Positions 52,119 through 62,089 of a stretch of DNA of 64,000 nucleotides are shown here, one piece after another. The translations under genes were made by a program, and so were the position numbers. The notes below the pieces were generated by a model. That model saw only the letters and a program-made list of their open reading frames with translations. It did not search any database and was not told where the DNA came from. Source of the DNA: Actinomycetales bacterium (GTDB lineage Bacteria; Actinomycetota; Actinomycetes; Actinomycetales; Dermatophilaceae); NCBI GenBank assembly GCA_016715285.1, contig JADKAO010000002.1, positions 528,229 through 592,228 of the forward strand. The letters are read 5' to 3'. Each line of letters opens with the position of its first letter. The stretch's first letter is position 1.

Positions 52119-52844
52119 TCACGGACTATCCCCGACCACCGCAAGTGAGCTTGTGCTAAAAGCTCGCTCGGCCTTTACGGTGCCCACTCGCTCCAGATCA
52201 GCGCTTCCTGACAACTGGACCATCTTGTCCACACTGGCGATGTGGGATTCTCCAGCGGCAGTAACGGCCCAATCCACCAACCCCAGATCTGCGCAATAGG
52301 CCTCGACCAGGATGCGGCGGCTACTTTGGCGGATCTCTGGCTTGGGGGTCCCTATGATCCAATGATCAGGGGCGGACGATAAGATAAGATAACTAGGTTT
52401 CAAGCTCACCGCGTCTAGAGCAGCTTGGCAAGAGCTATGTTCACGATCTTTATCAACGACTGTTGAGATTGCTTCTGCCAGGCGCGTGGGTTGTCCAAGA
52501 GTCAGGTGTACATGAACGTGACGCACACAACTCGGTCCGCAGTAGTCGGGCCTTGTCCCGTGCTCGATCAACATGTAATTTGAGTAGCCGAAATTGTGAC
52601 AGAGTCGTTGGGCGAGTTGATGACATGAAAGCCAAAAGGCTTTCGTTTCCTCTAGGTCTAGGCTTGCGTGGACATGCTGGTATGGGCAGATGAGGAGGTG
52701 CCCTTCGATTATGGGGGCGATATCCACCAATGCAGCCCAATCTGCCGCTGCGTGCACCAAGCGGCTAGCACCTTGGCCCTGTGACAGCAGTTCCAACTCC
52801 TCACACAGCCCTGATTCATCACAAGCGTCAGCCAAGATTCTCAC
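52119..52844 (-). CDS. HIT-family nucleotide hydrolase/transferase-like protein
   Basis: The 241-residue protein has a histidine-triad core (PIIEGHLLICPYQHVHASL, then RHVHVHLTLGQP with H-x-H-x-H), where the middle His is the catalytic nucleophile. The C-terminal 90 residues do not match a HIT domain. It is longer than plain HINT proteins and may be a nucleotidyl-transferase or phosphoramidase. Overlaps the phosphotransferase stop by 4 bp. Confidence 0.82.
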   Translation of the reverse strand: MRILADACDESGLCEELELLSQGQGASRLVHAAADWAALVDIAPIIEGHLLICPYQHVHASLDLEETKAFWLSCHQLAQRLCHNFGYSNYMLIEHGTRPDYCGPSCVRHVHVHLTLGQPTRLAEAISTVVDKDREHSSCQAALDAVSLKPSYLILSSAPDHWIIGTPKPEIRQSSRRILVEAYCADLGLVDWAVTAAGESHIASVDKMVQLSGSADLERVGTVKAERAFSTSSLAVVGDSP

Positions 52845-53986
52845 AGCCCGATCTTTTCTCTCAGCCAGTGAAGATTTAGTATGGTTCGCAAAATTGGAAA
52901 ATCATGGAACTTTTCTTGTCCACAAAGGATTGCGTAGAGCACTCTCGAATACTCGAGGTGCAAATCATCTAGCGACGTACTGCTGTAAGCCTCCATCATG
53001 CGGCTCCTAACAACGGTGACTGACGCAGTCATAGCGTCTAGTTTCACGCGCGTTTCTCGATCGCGCACTTTGGAAACAAGGTTCCTAACTTGAGAGGTTT
53101 CTAGCGTTTCAGACAGCTTTCGATCAATGTCAAGGAGCAGGTGCAAGTTCACGTCCCTAGGAAAACGCATGAAGCGAAGGGATGACTCCATCATCGCGAA
53201 GTCCACCAGGCCATGACCCCCGGCTTTAGTCCAGGCGAAATCTATCAAACAAGGGTTTAGTAGTTCTCCATCTGCGACAACATTGCTCAAGTGGAAGTCC
53301 CCATGATTAACACGGCCGACAAATCCTCTGGAACTCATCGCCAGTACTTGGTCAAGAGCGTCCGTCGGATTGCTATGGACGCGGACTCCGCCAATCTCGA
53401 GGGATCCTTCCGCGAATAGTCTGGCCGCACGACTTGCCCTCTTGGGACGGGTATATGGCGTCAACACAGCGGCGTAGGTAAGCTCTTGATCTGGGTCGGG
53501 GCATGCGTGCGCGCCCTCCATGAGTTTCAGAGTCTTGCGGAGCATGGGCACAATTGCCTTGGAGGCTTTACGTTTCCCCTCTAGACAGTCTTCGTAAATG
53601 TCGGAGGCGTCCACTACTCGAAAGCTTCCATCTTTCTCGTCGGCAACCTCAAGAAGGGGAAAATAGATGGCTGTGAGCGGGCCCAGTGCAATTGTATGAA
53701 AGGGCTTCACGTTGCGTATGCTTTTACCGGCGATCCCCAGCCCTTCGACTTCTTCATTCGCATCATCAACTCCCGCGATCTTGACGACATGTGGCATCTC
53801 CCTTTGTCCGGCCGGAGACTCCAGCACGTAGATGCGAGCACCGGAAAATCCGTAACGAGTCAGGGCGTGAACATTAGCTTTCCTCCAACTCGGCAGTCCG
53901 TTAGCCACCAATTGGAGTAGTTCCCAGTCATCCGCAGGGATGGTTGTGTTGATGAGTTCACATGTCAGGCCGGCCATTGGGATCAT
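52841..53986 (-). CDS. APH-like phosphotransferase (possibly TCAD9)
   Basis: The protein of about 381 residues has a kinase-like fold with the catalytic loop RVNHGDFHLSNVVAD and the metal-binding CLIDFAW, plus GHGLVDFAMME. The order resembles the TCAD9 domain described in prokaryotic conflict systems; that assignment is from memory. It starts at Met 53,986 or 53,977, where GC falls from about 70% to 50%. Its frame is continuous with the TniQ gene upstream, with no stop between. Confidence 0.72.
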   Translation of the reverse strand: MIPMAGLTCELINTTIPADDWELLQLVANGLPSWRKANVHALTRYGFSGARIYVLESPAGQREMPHVVKIAGVDDANEEVEGLGIAGKSIRNVKPFHTIALGPLTAIYFPLLEVADEKDGSFRVVDASDIYEDCLEGKRKASKAIVPMLRKTLKLMEGAHACPDPDQELTYAAVLTPYTRPKRASRAARLFAEGSLEIGGVRVHSNPTDALDQVLAMSSRGFVGRVNHGDFHLSNVVADGELLNPCLIDFAWTKAGGHGLVDFAMMESSLRFMRFPRDVNLHLLLDIDRKLSETLETSQVRNLVSKVRDRETRVKLDAMTASVTVVRSRMMEAYSSTSLDDLHLEYSRVLYAILCGQEKFHDFPILRTILNLHWLREKIGL

Positions 53987-53989
53987 CGG

Positions 53990-55783
53990 CCGCGATCGGG
54001 CGGAAGCGGGAGCAAGGCCATGAGTTGAGTCTAGCGAGTGTGGTGGCTGCGCTCCCATCGATTGTCGACGCCCAGCCCACTTCTTCTCGGAAGCTCCTCC
54101 CGGCCTGCTGCCTGCGCACGGGCGGTGGTAGAGCGAGTGGGAGAGCTCGAGCTGCTGGTTGTCGTCGAGTGAGCGTTCAAACTGACGGTATCGGGCGCTG
54201 TCCTTGGCAGTCGGCTGGCTTCCTCGCCAGGCGGGTGAGAGGTCGAGGTGGGCGTGGGCGACATGGAGACATTGACAGGTCAGGCCGTGACCGTAGGAGC
54301 TGTGTCGGGTGCCGGGTCGGTTGTGGTGGGCCCATTCGTCGAACCAACGGTTCGTCCCGAGGCGGTACCGAATCTTGTCTTCGACGGCGCGGTAGTTCTC
54401 TCGTGGTGACTCCTCGCCGGCGCGCCAGATGCGAGCCTCCCATTCGCCGGCGGTGACAAGCATGTTCTCCGAGCAGGCTCGGGCGCAGCGCACTCCCATC
54501 GGGCCGGGTATGCCGAGGGCTTCTGCGGCGGCCCAGGACGTGATGTCCGAGTGCAGCCGCGCCAGCGACAGGGAGGCGAACAGGCGGACGGTCGGTTCGC
54601 TGGAGTCGGAAGCGCCGGTGAGGAGCTCAAGATACTGCTCGTGCGGGATGACTTGGGGGATGAGGAGCAGGTTGATCGGCATGCGCGCTCCGTCGGATCG
54701 CGGGGTGTCGAGGTGGTGGGACAGGCGCCGGTGCGGGGCCCGGGCGGCCATGACCAGGCGGGTCAGGGTGGCGGTCATGACGGCGCAGTCGGCCAGCCAG
54801 TCGAGCGGCCCGTCGTTCCTGGTCGGGGTGAGCTCGGTCCACGGCGTCAGCAGCGTGGCTGCGGTGTCGAGGTCGTCGGTGGCCAGGATCGCGTCCGCGG
54901 TCGCCGGCGTTTGGCCGCGAAGGGCGGGGTCGTCTGGTGGGCGTATGCCCCAGCGCGGCCCTCGGGTCGAGGTGCGGTCTGCGGCGACGGGGGCGAGGTT
55001 GGAGACCCAAGCCGCGAGGCCATCGGCGCCGGGTTGTCCGGCCAGGTGAAGGAGGAGCGTGGTCAAGTGCCGTAGGTCGGCCAGGTATGCCGCGGGCTCG
55101 GGCTCCTGTCCGAGCACCAGAACCGTCTTGCCGGTCAGGGCGGCTTCGATCCGGGCTTGGGTCGTCAGGACGGCTGGCGACGCGGACGCCGCCGCGAGGG
55201 TGGTGAGGTCGTGCTGGCACTGGTTGAGCGGCCCCTGGCCGAGCGGGTTGCCGCACACCGTGGCGGCGCCGACGCGGTGTAGGTGGGAGTGGCGTTGGTC
55301 GCGGAACGGCTGCCGGCACGACGAGCATTCGGCGACCAGGACGAGGCCGGTGTCGATGCACGCGGTGACGATGAGGAGCCGCCAGGCAGTCTTCCAAGTG
55401 CCCGTCTCGGCGATACACGCGGGGCAGATTTGGGTGCCGTGGACGGGGGCCCAGCCGCGGGCGGCGACCCGCCGGTAGGAGTACCGGTCGCCCGGGTCGA
55501 GCCCGGTGAGATCGAGCGCGGTGCCGTCGAAGGAGGCGGGGGTCGCGGCATACACGTCCTTCTTGTTGACGCGGGCGAGGGCCGCGAGTGTCGCGATGGT
55601 CTCTGGGGAGGGTGCGAGGGTGAGGTAGCGCGTGGTGGCTCCGGTGCGGCGGATGGTCGCGAGGAGCTGGGCGGTGGTGAGTCCGTTGGCGTCGGCAAGG
55701 TGTTCCAGCCACGACTCGACGGACTGGTCGGGTCGCGGTGGTACGGAGATGGGCAGGGCCGCGTTCACGTCGCCGAGGCCCAA
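53990..55783 (-). CDS. TniQ-family protein reading into the operon
   Basis: About 598 residues from 55,783 match TniQ: LPISVPPRPDQSVESWLEHLA at the N terminus and the CPAC...C...CSSC zinc-binding region near residue 120-160, with HTH-like C-terminal helices. TniQ loads transposase complexes on target DNA. No stop codon separates it from the phosphotransferase, so the fused frame is 980 codons. Whether a fusion protein is made, or a stop was lost when the low-GC block inserted, is open. No TnsA/B/C-like gene is nearby. Confidence 0.8.
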
Positions 55784-56026
55784 GGTGGGCGCGCCCCCCA
55801 GGCCCTGTCGTCCGGCAGGAAAGCCTGGGTTACTTCCCGGTCCCTCGCAAGGGTGGGCGTGAAGAGGATGTCTACTACGCTCGGTGGGGTGCGCGTGGTC
55901 GATGACGCCGGCGTGACGGGGTGCTCCGATCTTATGCGCGCGGCTGTGCTGCTCTGTCAGTCGGGCTCATGGCTCCTTCCGATGGACCGCGGGAGTCCGG
56001 CACGGTCGTAGTGCTTTACTACCCCT

Positions 56027-56665
56027 GTGAGCCCCGAGTCTTCCACGCATCTGTCCCGCAGCCAGGTTCTCGGCTCCCGCATCGCGTACGCGCGTCGGGA
56101 GCGGGGCATGACTCAGGAACACCTGGCAGCCGATGCCGGCGTGGGACTTCAGTCGCTGCGGAAGGTCGACCAGGGACACGCCGTTCAGCCTGGGGTCTTC
56201 CACATCGCCGACATCGCCGACGCTCTGGGCTTGACCATCGGTGGGCTGCTGCCGGCACGACCGAGTCGAGTGACCTCCATCGGCTATCAGGGTTACGACA
56301 TCGGTGCCTTCGTCGAGGGGGTCAAAGTTGCCGGGATCGATCTTGTGGCCGACGTGCGCCTCACTCCGTTGAGCCGCAAGCAAGGTTTCAGCAAGCGTGG
56401 CCTCAGTAAGGCGCTCGAGGAGGTTGGGGTCCGGTACGAGCATCTGCGGCCGCTCGGAAACGCGAAGGAGAACCGGCCACTGTTTGCCGGTTCAGATCTG
56501 GAGGTGGGGAGAGCGCGTTATCGCGCGAGCCTGCAAACTACCGAGGCCCGGGCCGCTCTCAAGCAATTGACCTCCTGGCGACAGGATCATCATGTCGCGC
56601 TGCTCTGCTTTGAACGGGACGAGGAGAGATGCCATCGCTCCGTAGTGCTCGAGGAGCTCGCTTAG
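56027..56665 (+). CDS. HTH-DUF488 fusion protein
   Basis: The 212-residue protein starts with GTG and has an XRE-type HTH (RRERGMTQEHLAADAGVGLQSLRKV) in residues 15-70, then a DUF488 domain (VTSIGYQGYDIGAFVEGV, VRLTPLSRKQGFSKRGL, CFERDEERCHR with two Cys). DUF488 domains occur in uncharacterised and defence-linked loci. Its stop overlaps the stop of the convergent gene by 3 bp. Confidence 0.85.
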   Translation: MSPESSTHLSRSQVLGSRIAYARRERGMTQEHLAADAGVGLQSLRKVDQGHAVQPGVFHIADIADALGLTIGGLLPARPSRVTSIGYQGYDIGAFVEGVKVAGIDLVADVRLTPLSRKQGFSKRGLSKALEEVGVRYEHLRPLGNAKENRPLFAGSDLEVGRARYRASLQTTEARAALKQLTSWRQDHHVALLCFERDEERCHRSVVLEELA

Positions 56666-57498
56666 TCGGGGTAGTAGATCCCGAGCACGTGGAATACGTG
56701 ATGTCGCTTGGCTTGGTTCCCGACGAAGAAGGCGGGACGCCGGGGTGTTCGAAACATCATGTCCACGAACTTCGCTTGCAGCGCCGCCCGAACCTCAGGG
56801 TCAGGTGCGCCGTTGAGACGTCGTTGGAGCGCGACGAATTCCCAATCGATGATGCTCTGCTCATGACCCCGGCAGAGTGGTTCGAAGCACTTCCAGCGAT
56901 ACCGGCCCTCAAATCGAGGAGCCTCGAGCGCGCTCTTGTCCGCGGTGTCGAAGAGATCGAGTTGATTGACGTAGGCGTCGATCTTGGCTTGCTCGTCCGG
57001 CGACCAGCCTGGATGCTCAGTGACCCGGAGGTCGATGAGCTCTCGCACTGGCACGAGCCCGAGCGACGCGGCGACCGCTTCGGCTTGGTTCTCGCGGTTC
57101 AGGGAGCACATCGTGTCTGACGCTGTTGGGTCCAGCAGGGCTCGGCGTCGCTTCCACGGGTCGAGATGGTCGATGACCTTCATCGTGGACATGTCCGGTC
57201 GCCAGGACTCGACTCGGGTGTCGCCGGAGGCGGGCGTAGCCTGAACGCGGAGGATGTCGTACTTCTTGAACTGCTGATCCTGTTCCAGGAAGCGGAAGTT
57301 GATGGGGTAGAGCCGGATCCACCTTGCCTGCGTTCGGCCATGTGTCAGGCCGAGGCCGGCGACGCAGACGGTTTCACCCGACTTCGCGGACGGGTTGGGT
57401 GCGGCTTTGACGGTGACGAGGACCTCCAACTCGTCCGGGCGAGCGGGCTTCGGGGCGTCGCGCTGAGGGCCGCCGAAGAGAGCACCTTGACTGGACAT
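56662..57498 (-). CDS. Possible dual-OB-domain protein next to DUF488
   Basis: The 278-residue protein begins MSSQGALFGGPQRDAPKPARPDELEVLVT and contains ETVCVAGLGLTHGRTQARWIRLYPINFRFLEQ, a pattern I associate with dual-OB-fold proteins found near DUF488 genes. That label is from memory. The C terminus is FFVGNQAKRHHVFHVLGIYYPD. It starts 2 bp after the Abi-C stop, so the two form an operon. Confidence 0.6.
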   Translation of the reverse strand: MSSQGALFGGPQRDAPKPARPDELEVLVTVKAAPNPSAKSGETVCVAGLGLTHGRTQARWIRLYPINFRFLEQDQQFKKYDILRVQATPASGDTRVESWRPDMSTMKVIDHLDPWKRRRALLDPTASDTMCSLNRENQAEAVAASLGLVPVRELIDLRVTEHPGWSPDEQAKIDAYVNQLDLFDTADKSALEAPRFEGRYRWKCFEPLCRGHEQSIIDWEFVALQRRLNGAPDPEVRAALQAKFVDMMFRTPRRPAFFVGNQAKRHHVFHVLGIYYPD

Positions 57499-57500
57499 TG

Positions 57501-58292
57501 TCAGCCCTTCTCTCGGTCGAGTCGGGCGAGCATGTAGTCGGCGACTGTGGCGGCCTCGCGGACCACGAGCATGGCGAGGTCCTCGGACACACCTGAGGGG
57601 AGGGTGCGACCGTGGCCGGTGCCTTGGAGGTTTCGGAGCCGGTTGACCTGGTCGGCGATGTTCCACGTGGACTGGTGGATGGCGCGGATCGCGTCGGCGC
57701 CTTGAAGGCTAGGGTCGACCTGCTGCGGGAGGACGTTGAGCCGTTCGCGGGCGAGGTGCCAGAGGTGGTTGTAGTCCATCTTCTCGCTCACGGGCATGCC
57801 GAGTTCCTCGAGGACGAACTTCGACACGGACTCCAGCAGCTCCTTGGCCGTGCCTATGAGCAGCGCCGGATCGGTTGTGGAGCGACGAAGGCGCTCGACC
57901 TGCTCCTCGAGGGCTGGGCGGCCGCCGGTGTCGAGGTCGACGTGGCCGAACTGTTGGAGCTGTCCGTCCTCGGTTAGGTACCACCCTGCCGAGCCCAGGG
58001 CACGCTTCAGCCGGTCGACGTCCTCTCCTGCGGCGTCGCCACCGATCAGGCCTGCGGTGCGGAGGGCTGATAGCAGCTCTTCGACAAGGTCTCGTGCTCG
58101 GGCGGGATGCCTTTGCGCCTGCCTCAAGGCCCGCAGGACCCGCCGTTCCTTGTTCGGGCCTTGGACGTCTTTGTTGTAGGTGTAGTCGTCGCCGTATCCG
58201 GTTCCGGTTAGGACTCGGCTAATCGCGCTGTGGCTCGGTCCGGCACCGCCGTGGAAGAACATGGCTATGGCTGCGCTGATGTCGTTGGTCAT
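57501..58292 (-). CDS. Abortive-infection (Abi-C domain) protein
   Basis: The protein of about 263 residues has an unassigned N-terminal half and the Abi_C-type C terminus (DPALLIGTAKELLESVSKFVLEELG, then NRLRNLQGTGHGRTLP and the helix after it) of abortive-infection proteins. It should be an effector or sensor of phage infection. The likely start is Met at 58,292; an upstream Met at 58,316 is also in frame. Confidence 0.82.
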   Translation of the reverse strand: MTNDISAAIAMFFHGGAGPSHSAISRVLTGTGYGDDYTYNKDVQGPNKERRVLRALRQAQRHPARARDLVEELLSALRTAGLIGGDAAGEDVDRLKRALGSAGWYLTEDGQLQQFGHVDLDTGGRPALEEQVERLRRSTTDPALLIGTAKELLESVSKFVLEELGMPVSEKMDYNHLWHLARERLNVLPQQVDPSLQGADAIRAIHQSTWNIADQVNRLRNLQGTGHGRTLPSGVSEDLAMLVVREAATVADYMLARLDREKG

Positions 58293-58312
58293 TGGGACGG
58301 CGGCTCGGGGGC

Positions 58313-58817
58313 TCATCTGGGGTCCTCCTCGTAGCGATTGGTGGGCACCGATGCGGCCGCGGACAGGGTCCGGACCTGCGCGCTGGCCAGTGAGCTAGCG
58401 AACTTTCGGGCCCTGGCAGGGGTCGTCCTAGCGGGCGAGGCGATGGGGTGCCCGCCGGCGACCTTCTCCCAGAGCCACCAAACCGCGTTGGCGTGAGAGG
58501 CGCGGCGCGTGCCGGCGCGCTGCGTCCTGGCCCACTGGATGAACCAGCGGGTAGCTCGGGCGAGATGACGGACGCGGTCCTCTAGGTCGCGGAAGTCGAC
58601 CCCAAGTTCCCGAGCTGCGGCGCCGAGCGCCTTGACGACGCGTGGGGTGCGCCGGTGAGGGAAGCAGAACTGGCTCGGGCTGTGCATTCGCCGAGTTCAG
58701 GCCGCAGGCAGAGTTCTCGCGCCGCGTCGGCCCACGAGTAGACGTGCGGGTGGGTTCGGGCGATGCAGAGGGCCTCGAAGAGGCCGACCGTCGCTGCGCG
58801 GGAGTAGAAGGGAACTT
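58313..58817 (-). pseudogene. Frameshifted gene upstream of abi-like gene
   Basis: Two overlapping frames both look coding: the first encodes VGLFEALCIARTHPHVYSW and RELCLRPELGE, the second (Met 58,687) VKALGAAARELGVDFRDLED and RATRWFIQWARTQRAG. They join as one protein if a single base were missing near 58,690. No family is recognised. It may be the fourth gene of the defence operon, which is co-directional with it. Confidence 0.55.
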
Positions 58818-58867
58818 ACGCTTCATCGGACGAGTTCAATCTTGGCTGCATCTCGACAACAACAGCA

Positions 58868-61800
58868 CTAGAACGGCTGGGCCATGTTGGTGAAACGGCT
58901 GTAGTGGCCCTGGAACGCCACGACGATCGTGTCGGTTGGCCCATTCCTGTGCTTAGCGACAATCAAGTCCGCCTCACCAGCCCGCGCTGATTCCTTTTCG
59001 TAAGCTTCGTCGCGGTGCAACAGGATCACCATGTCGGCGTCCTGCTCGATCGAGTTGTGGACCGCGATGCCGTTGGCGATGAAGTTGTGCCCGCCGGCCA
59101 CTGTCGCGTCGAACACTTCCTCGACGCCGTCAGCCTCGACCGACACGACCGAGTCCCAGAGCACGTCGTTCACGGCATACAGCTCGAGTTCGGCCGAATC
59201 CAGCACCGCCGCAACGCGACCCAGCCGCTCCCGCGACGGCGCGTGCCGATAGATCGACGACCCGTTTACGCCACCCCAAAGCTGACTGGAATTCGCGTGT
59301 TGTCATCCCGCGCTCGGACATCACCGTGCGCACGGTGTCCCACACCTGCACCGGCACGGTGTCGACATTCGTGTTGGCAGTGACGTCGCGCACGATCGCG
59401 AGCAGCCGCTCCGCCGCCTCGCCGCGCGCGCCGTGGACCCCGATTTCGTGCAAGAAGCGCCGCTGACTGTCTGCCCCTGAAATATCGAGCGCATAACCCG
59501 GTCGATAGCCCTGCTTGCGCACCGTCCGCAGCCGCGTCGAGATCCCAAAGCGCAACAACAAGCGCGACAAATCATCGACCAGCCGCCGGGACGTCGAGGC
59601 GTAATACACCCGCCCGCCGCGCCCATTGCGATGCACCGTCACCGACCCATCGGTGGCCCAAATGTGCCGGATAAACAGCGCGATCTGCCGCTTCGACGCA
59701 TAAAACAGCCGCTCCGGCACAAACTTCTCGTGACTGCGCAACCCAAACAGACCAAGCTCATCGAGCCACTCGGCGATCGGATTGCGGACACCGCGCGCAA
59801 GCCGATACGGCGCCCGCAGCCGCAACGATGTAACCCGCGCCGCGGCATACTCATCGCGCACCGCAACCACCCCGAAGAGCAGCGCCGCCTTCGTCACCGC
59901 GCGCAAGTTGGCCTCGTCGACCGAGGCATAGCGCAGCGGCTGCCGCTTGACGAACGACCCGTCGCCGAGCAGGTGCGCGAGCAGCACGACCTGGTCGTCC
60001 TCCCACGGCTCGAACCGCTCCGGCGCAGGGGTATGCCGTGGCACCGCCACCCGCGCCCCGGTGCGCAAATCGCCCAGCGCCGTCCACCCCTCATACGTGA
60101 GGAAGGGGTGATTTTCGGTGGCGCGGATTTCCTTGCCCGACGCGAGCGTCAGCTTGAAGACCGGCTTCACCCCAGTCGAGAACACGTGCGTGAGGTGGCG
60201 CCGCACATAACGCAACGATTCGTCGAGCGACCACACGGGCACATCCCGCTCGCCCGCGGCATACAGCTCGCCCATGGTCGCCTCGGCCCCGGTGTCAGCC
60301 CGCAAGACCCGCGTCTCAGCCGTCAGACAGCCCGACTCACGCAGGTCGGACATTTGGGGGCGCTTGTCGGTGCGTTGCTCGGGCCCGCGGTTGAGCTGCG
60401 AAATCGCAATCACCGGCACCTCGAGCTCCTTGGCCAGCAGCTTGAGCGCCCGCGAAAACTCCGATACCTCTTGCTGCCGACTCTCGACCCGCTTGCCCGA
60501 GGACATCAGCTGCAAATAGTCGATCACCACGAGTTTGAGTTGTTGCGTTGGCGAGCCGCCGACACTTCGCCCGGATCTCCAAGGCGACATGTTCGGCGAG
60601 TCGTCAATAAACAGCGGGCGTCCGACACCCGCCCCATCGTGGCGGCGAGGCGCTGCCAGTCGTCCTCCCGCATCGTGCCTTTACGCATGTGCGGCAACTG
60701 AATTTGTGCCTCAGCCGACAGCAAACGCATCGTGATCTCGGTCTTGCTCATTTCGAGCGAGAACACAACCGACGCCATTTTGTGCTTAATCGCCGCCGTC
60801 CGCGCAATATCCAAACCCAGCGTTGAGTTGTGGGTTGGGATCATCGACCGGCCAGCAAGATACATATGGTCAGCCGCAGCGACCTCGATGCACCGCACCG
60901 GCACCGACTCCACGGGCCGCACCGCCTCGACCTTCCACACGAGCGGTCCCAGCGCAACACCAGCAGCTCGAGCCCCATCACGCGGAACGCGCTCAATCAC
61001 CAGCAGGACATGTCCTCAGCAGATCTGGGTAAGCGCCTCGCTCGTCACGATCCGCGTCTCACCAAACACCCAGTACCGCCACTGGTGTTCGGCGTCGGCG
61101 ACAATGACCGAACCGTCCGAGAACTCCACCTCAAGCACAGCCGCCCAGTCGCGACCTCCGTCGCGCCAACCACACGCGTCGGGTGACCATCAGCCCCAAT
61201 CACCAGGTCGCCGACCGACCTCGCCCATCGTCGTCCACCCCGTCGGCGTTGGTAGGGCGGTATCGAGGGCCAACGCCTTGCCCATTGCCGGTCTCGCCGC
61301 GAGCACAATCATCTGCGGGGTGCAGCCCATTCGTCAGCGCATCCAGATCCGTAAAACCAGTCGGCACACCGGTCATCTCGCCGGTTGCCCGATGCGACCT
61401 CAGATCGTCGACGGTCATTTCGATAATGTCGCCGAGCCGGTGATAATCCTCCCGCCCCGCTTGTCGGCCACGGCATACACTTCGGCCTGGCCGCATTGAC
61501 GATGTCCTCGTCGATCGCCGCCGCCCTGCGCGTACCCGGGATTGCCGCAATCTTGGTGCCGGCCTCGACCAGCCGCCGCAAGACCGCGCGCTCGGCCACA
61601 ATCTGCGCGCCCCCCGCATTGGCCGCAGTCGGCACCGACGAAATCAACTGATGGAGGTATGCCGTGCCCCCCACCCGGGCAGCGACCGCGCTTGGTCAAC
61701 TCGTCCGACACCGTCACCGCGTCGGCGGGCTCCCCACGCCCATACAAATCCAGGACCGCATCAAAAATGATCTCCGTGAGCCGGCCGATAAAAAGTCGAC

Positions 61801-61949
61801 CCCCGCAACCCCTCGACGACATCGGCGATGGCGTCCTTGCTCAGCAACATCCCGCCAAGCACCGACTGCTCAGCCGCGACATCCTGGGTGGCAACCGATC
61901 CTCGGGCGGCCCGTCGGACGCATTGAGGAAACAACTGCTGGATCGACAC
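58868..61949 (-). CDS. dnaB: Replicative DNA helicase DnaB with two inteins (frame broken)
   Basis: The extein is the bacterial replicative helicase: VAAEQSVLGGMLLSKDAIAD, the Walker A region LAARPAMGK and the C-terminal SIEQDADMVILLHRDEAYE to SRFTNMAQPF. The frame must be joined across at least five single-base indels (near 61.8, 61.7, 61.6, 61.5, 60.59 and 59.2 kb). An essential gene should not be this broken, so sequence error is the likelier cause. It starts at GTG 61,949 (VSIQQLFPQ). Confidence 0.85.
59054..60329 (-). other. DnaB intein B with LAGLIDADG endonuclease domain
   Basis: It starts CLTAETRVLRAD right after SDLRESG and ends IANGIAVHN before SIEQDAD, a known DnaB insertion site. 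It spans about 425 residues, including LAGLIDADG motifs (LLAHLLGDGSF and IWATDGSV). Cys1 and the terminal His-Asn are the class 1 catalytic residues. One frameshift lies near 59.2 kb. Confidence 0.85.
60827..61276 (-). other. DnaB mini-intein A at the P-loop, class 3 features
   Basis: It begins with Ala (GK then ALALDTALPTPTGW) and ends MIPTHN before Ser. It is about 150 residues, with no endonuclease. Ala1, a Trp in the block B region (AEHQW), a Cys in block F (VPVRCIEV) and the Thr in MIPTHN are the WCT pattern of class 3 inteins. Several single-base indels break its frame. Confidence 0.75.
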
Positions 61950-62089
61950 CGAGACCTGACCTAACCTTCCCTACGTATGCCACGTGCACGGTTCGACCCT
62001 CATGACCCATCACATCAGCGACCTCTGACAAGCCTCCGATATCGCCGAGTCGCCGACCCTCACGCTATGGCCCCCGAGTCCCCCTCAAC

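Noticed and set aside
59631..60701. Long plus-strand frame across dnaB
   Set aside because: It is the antisense shadow of the DnaB intein, rich in Arg/Pro/His typical of reversed high-GC coding sequence.
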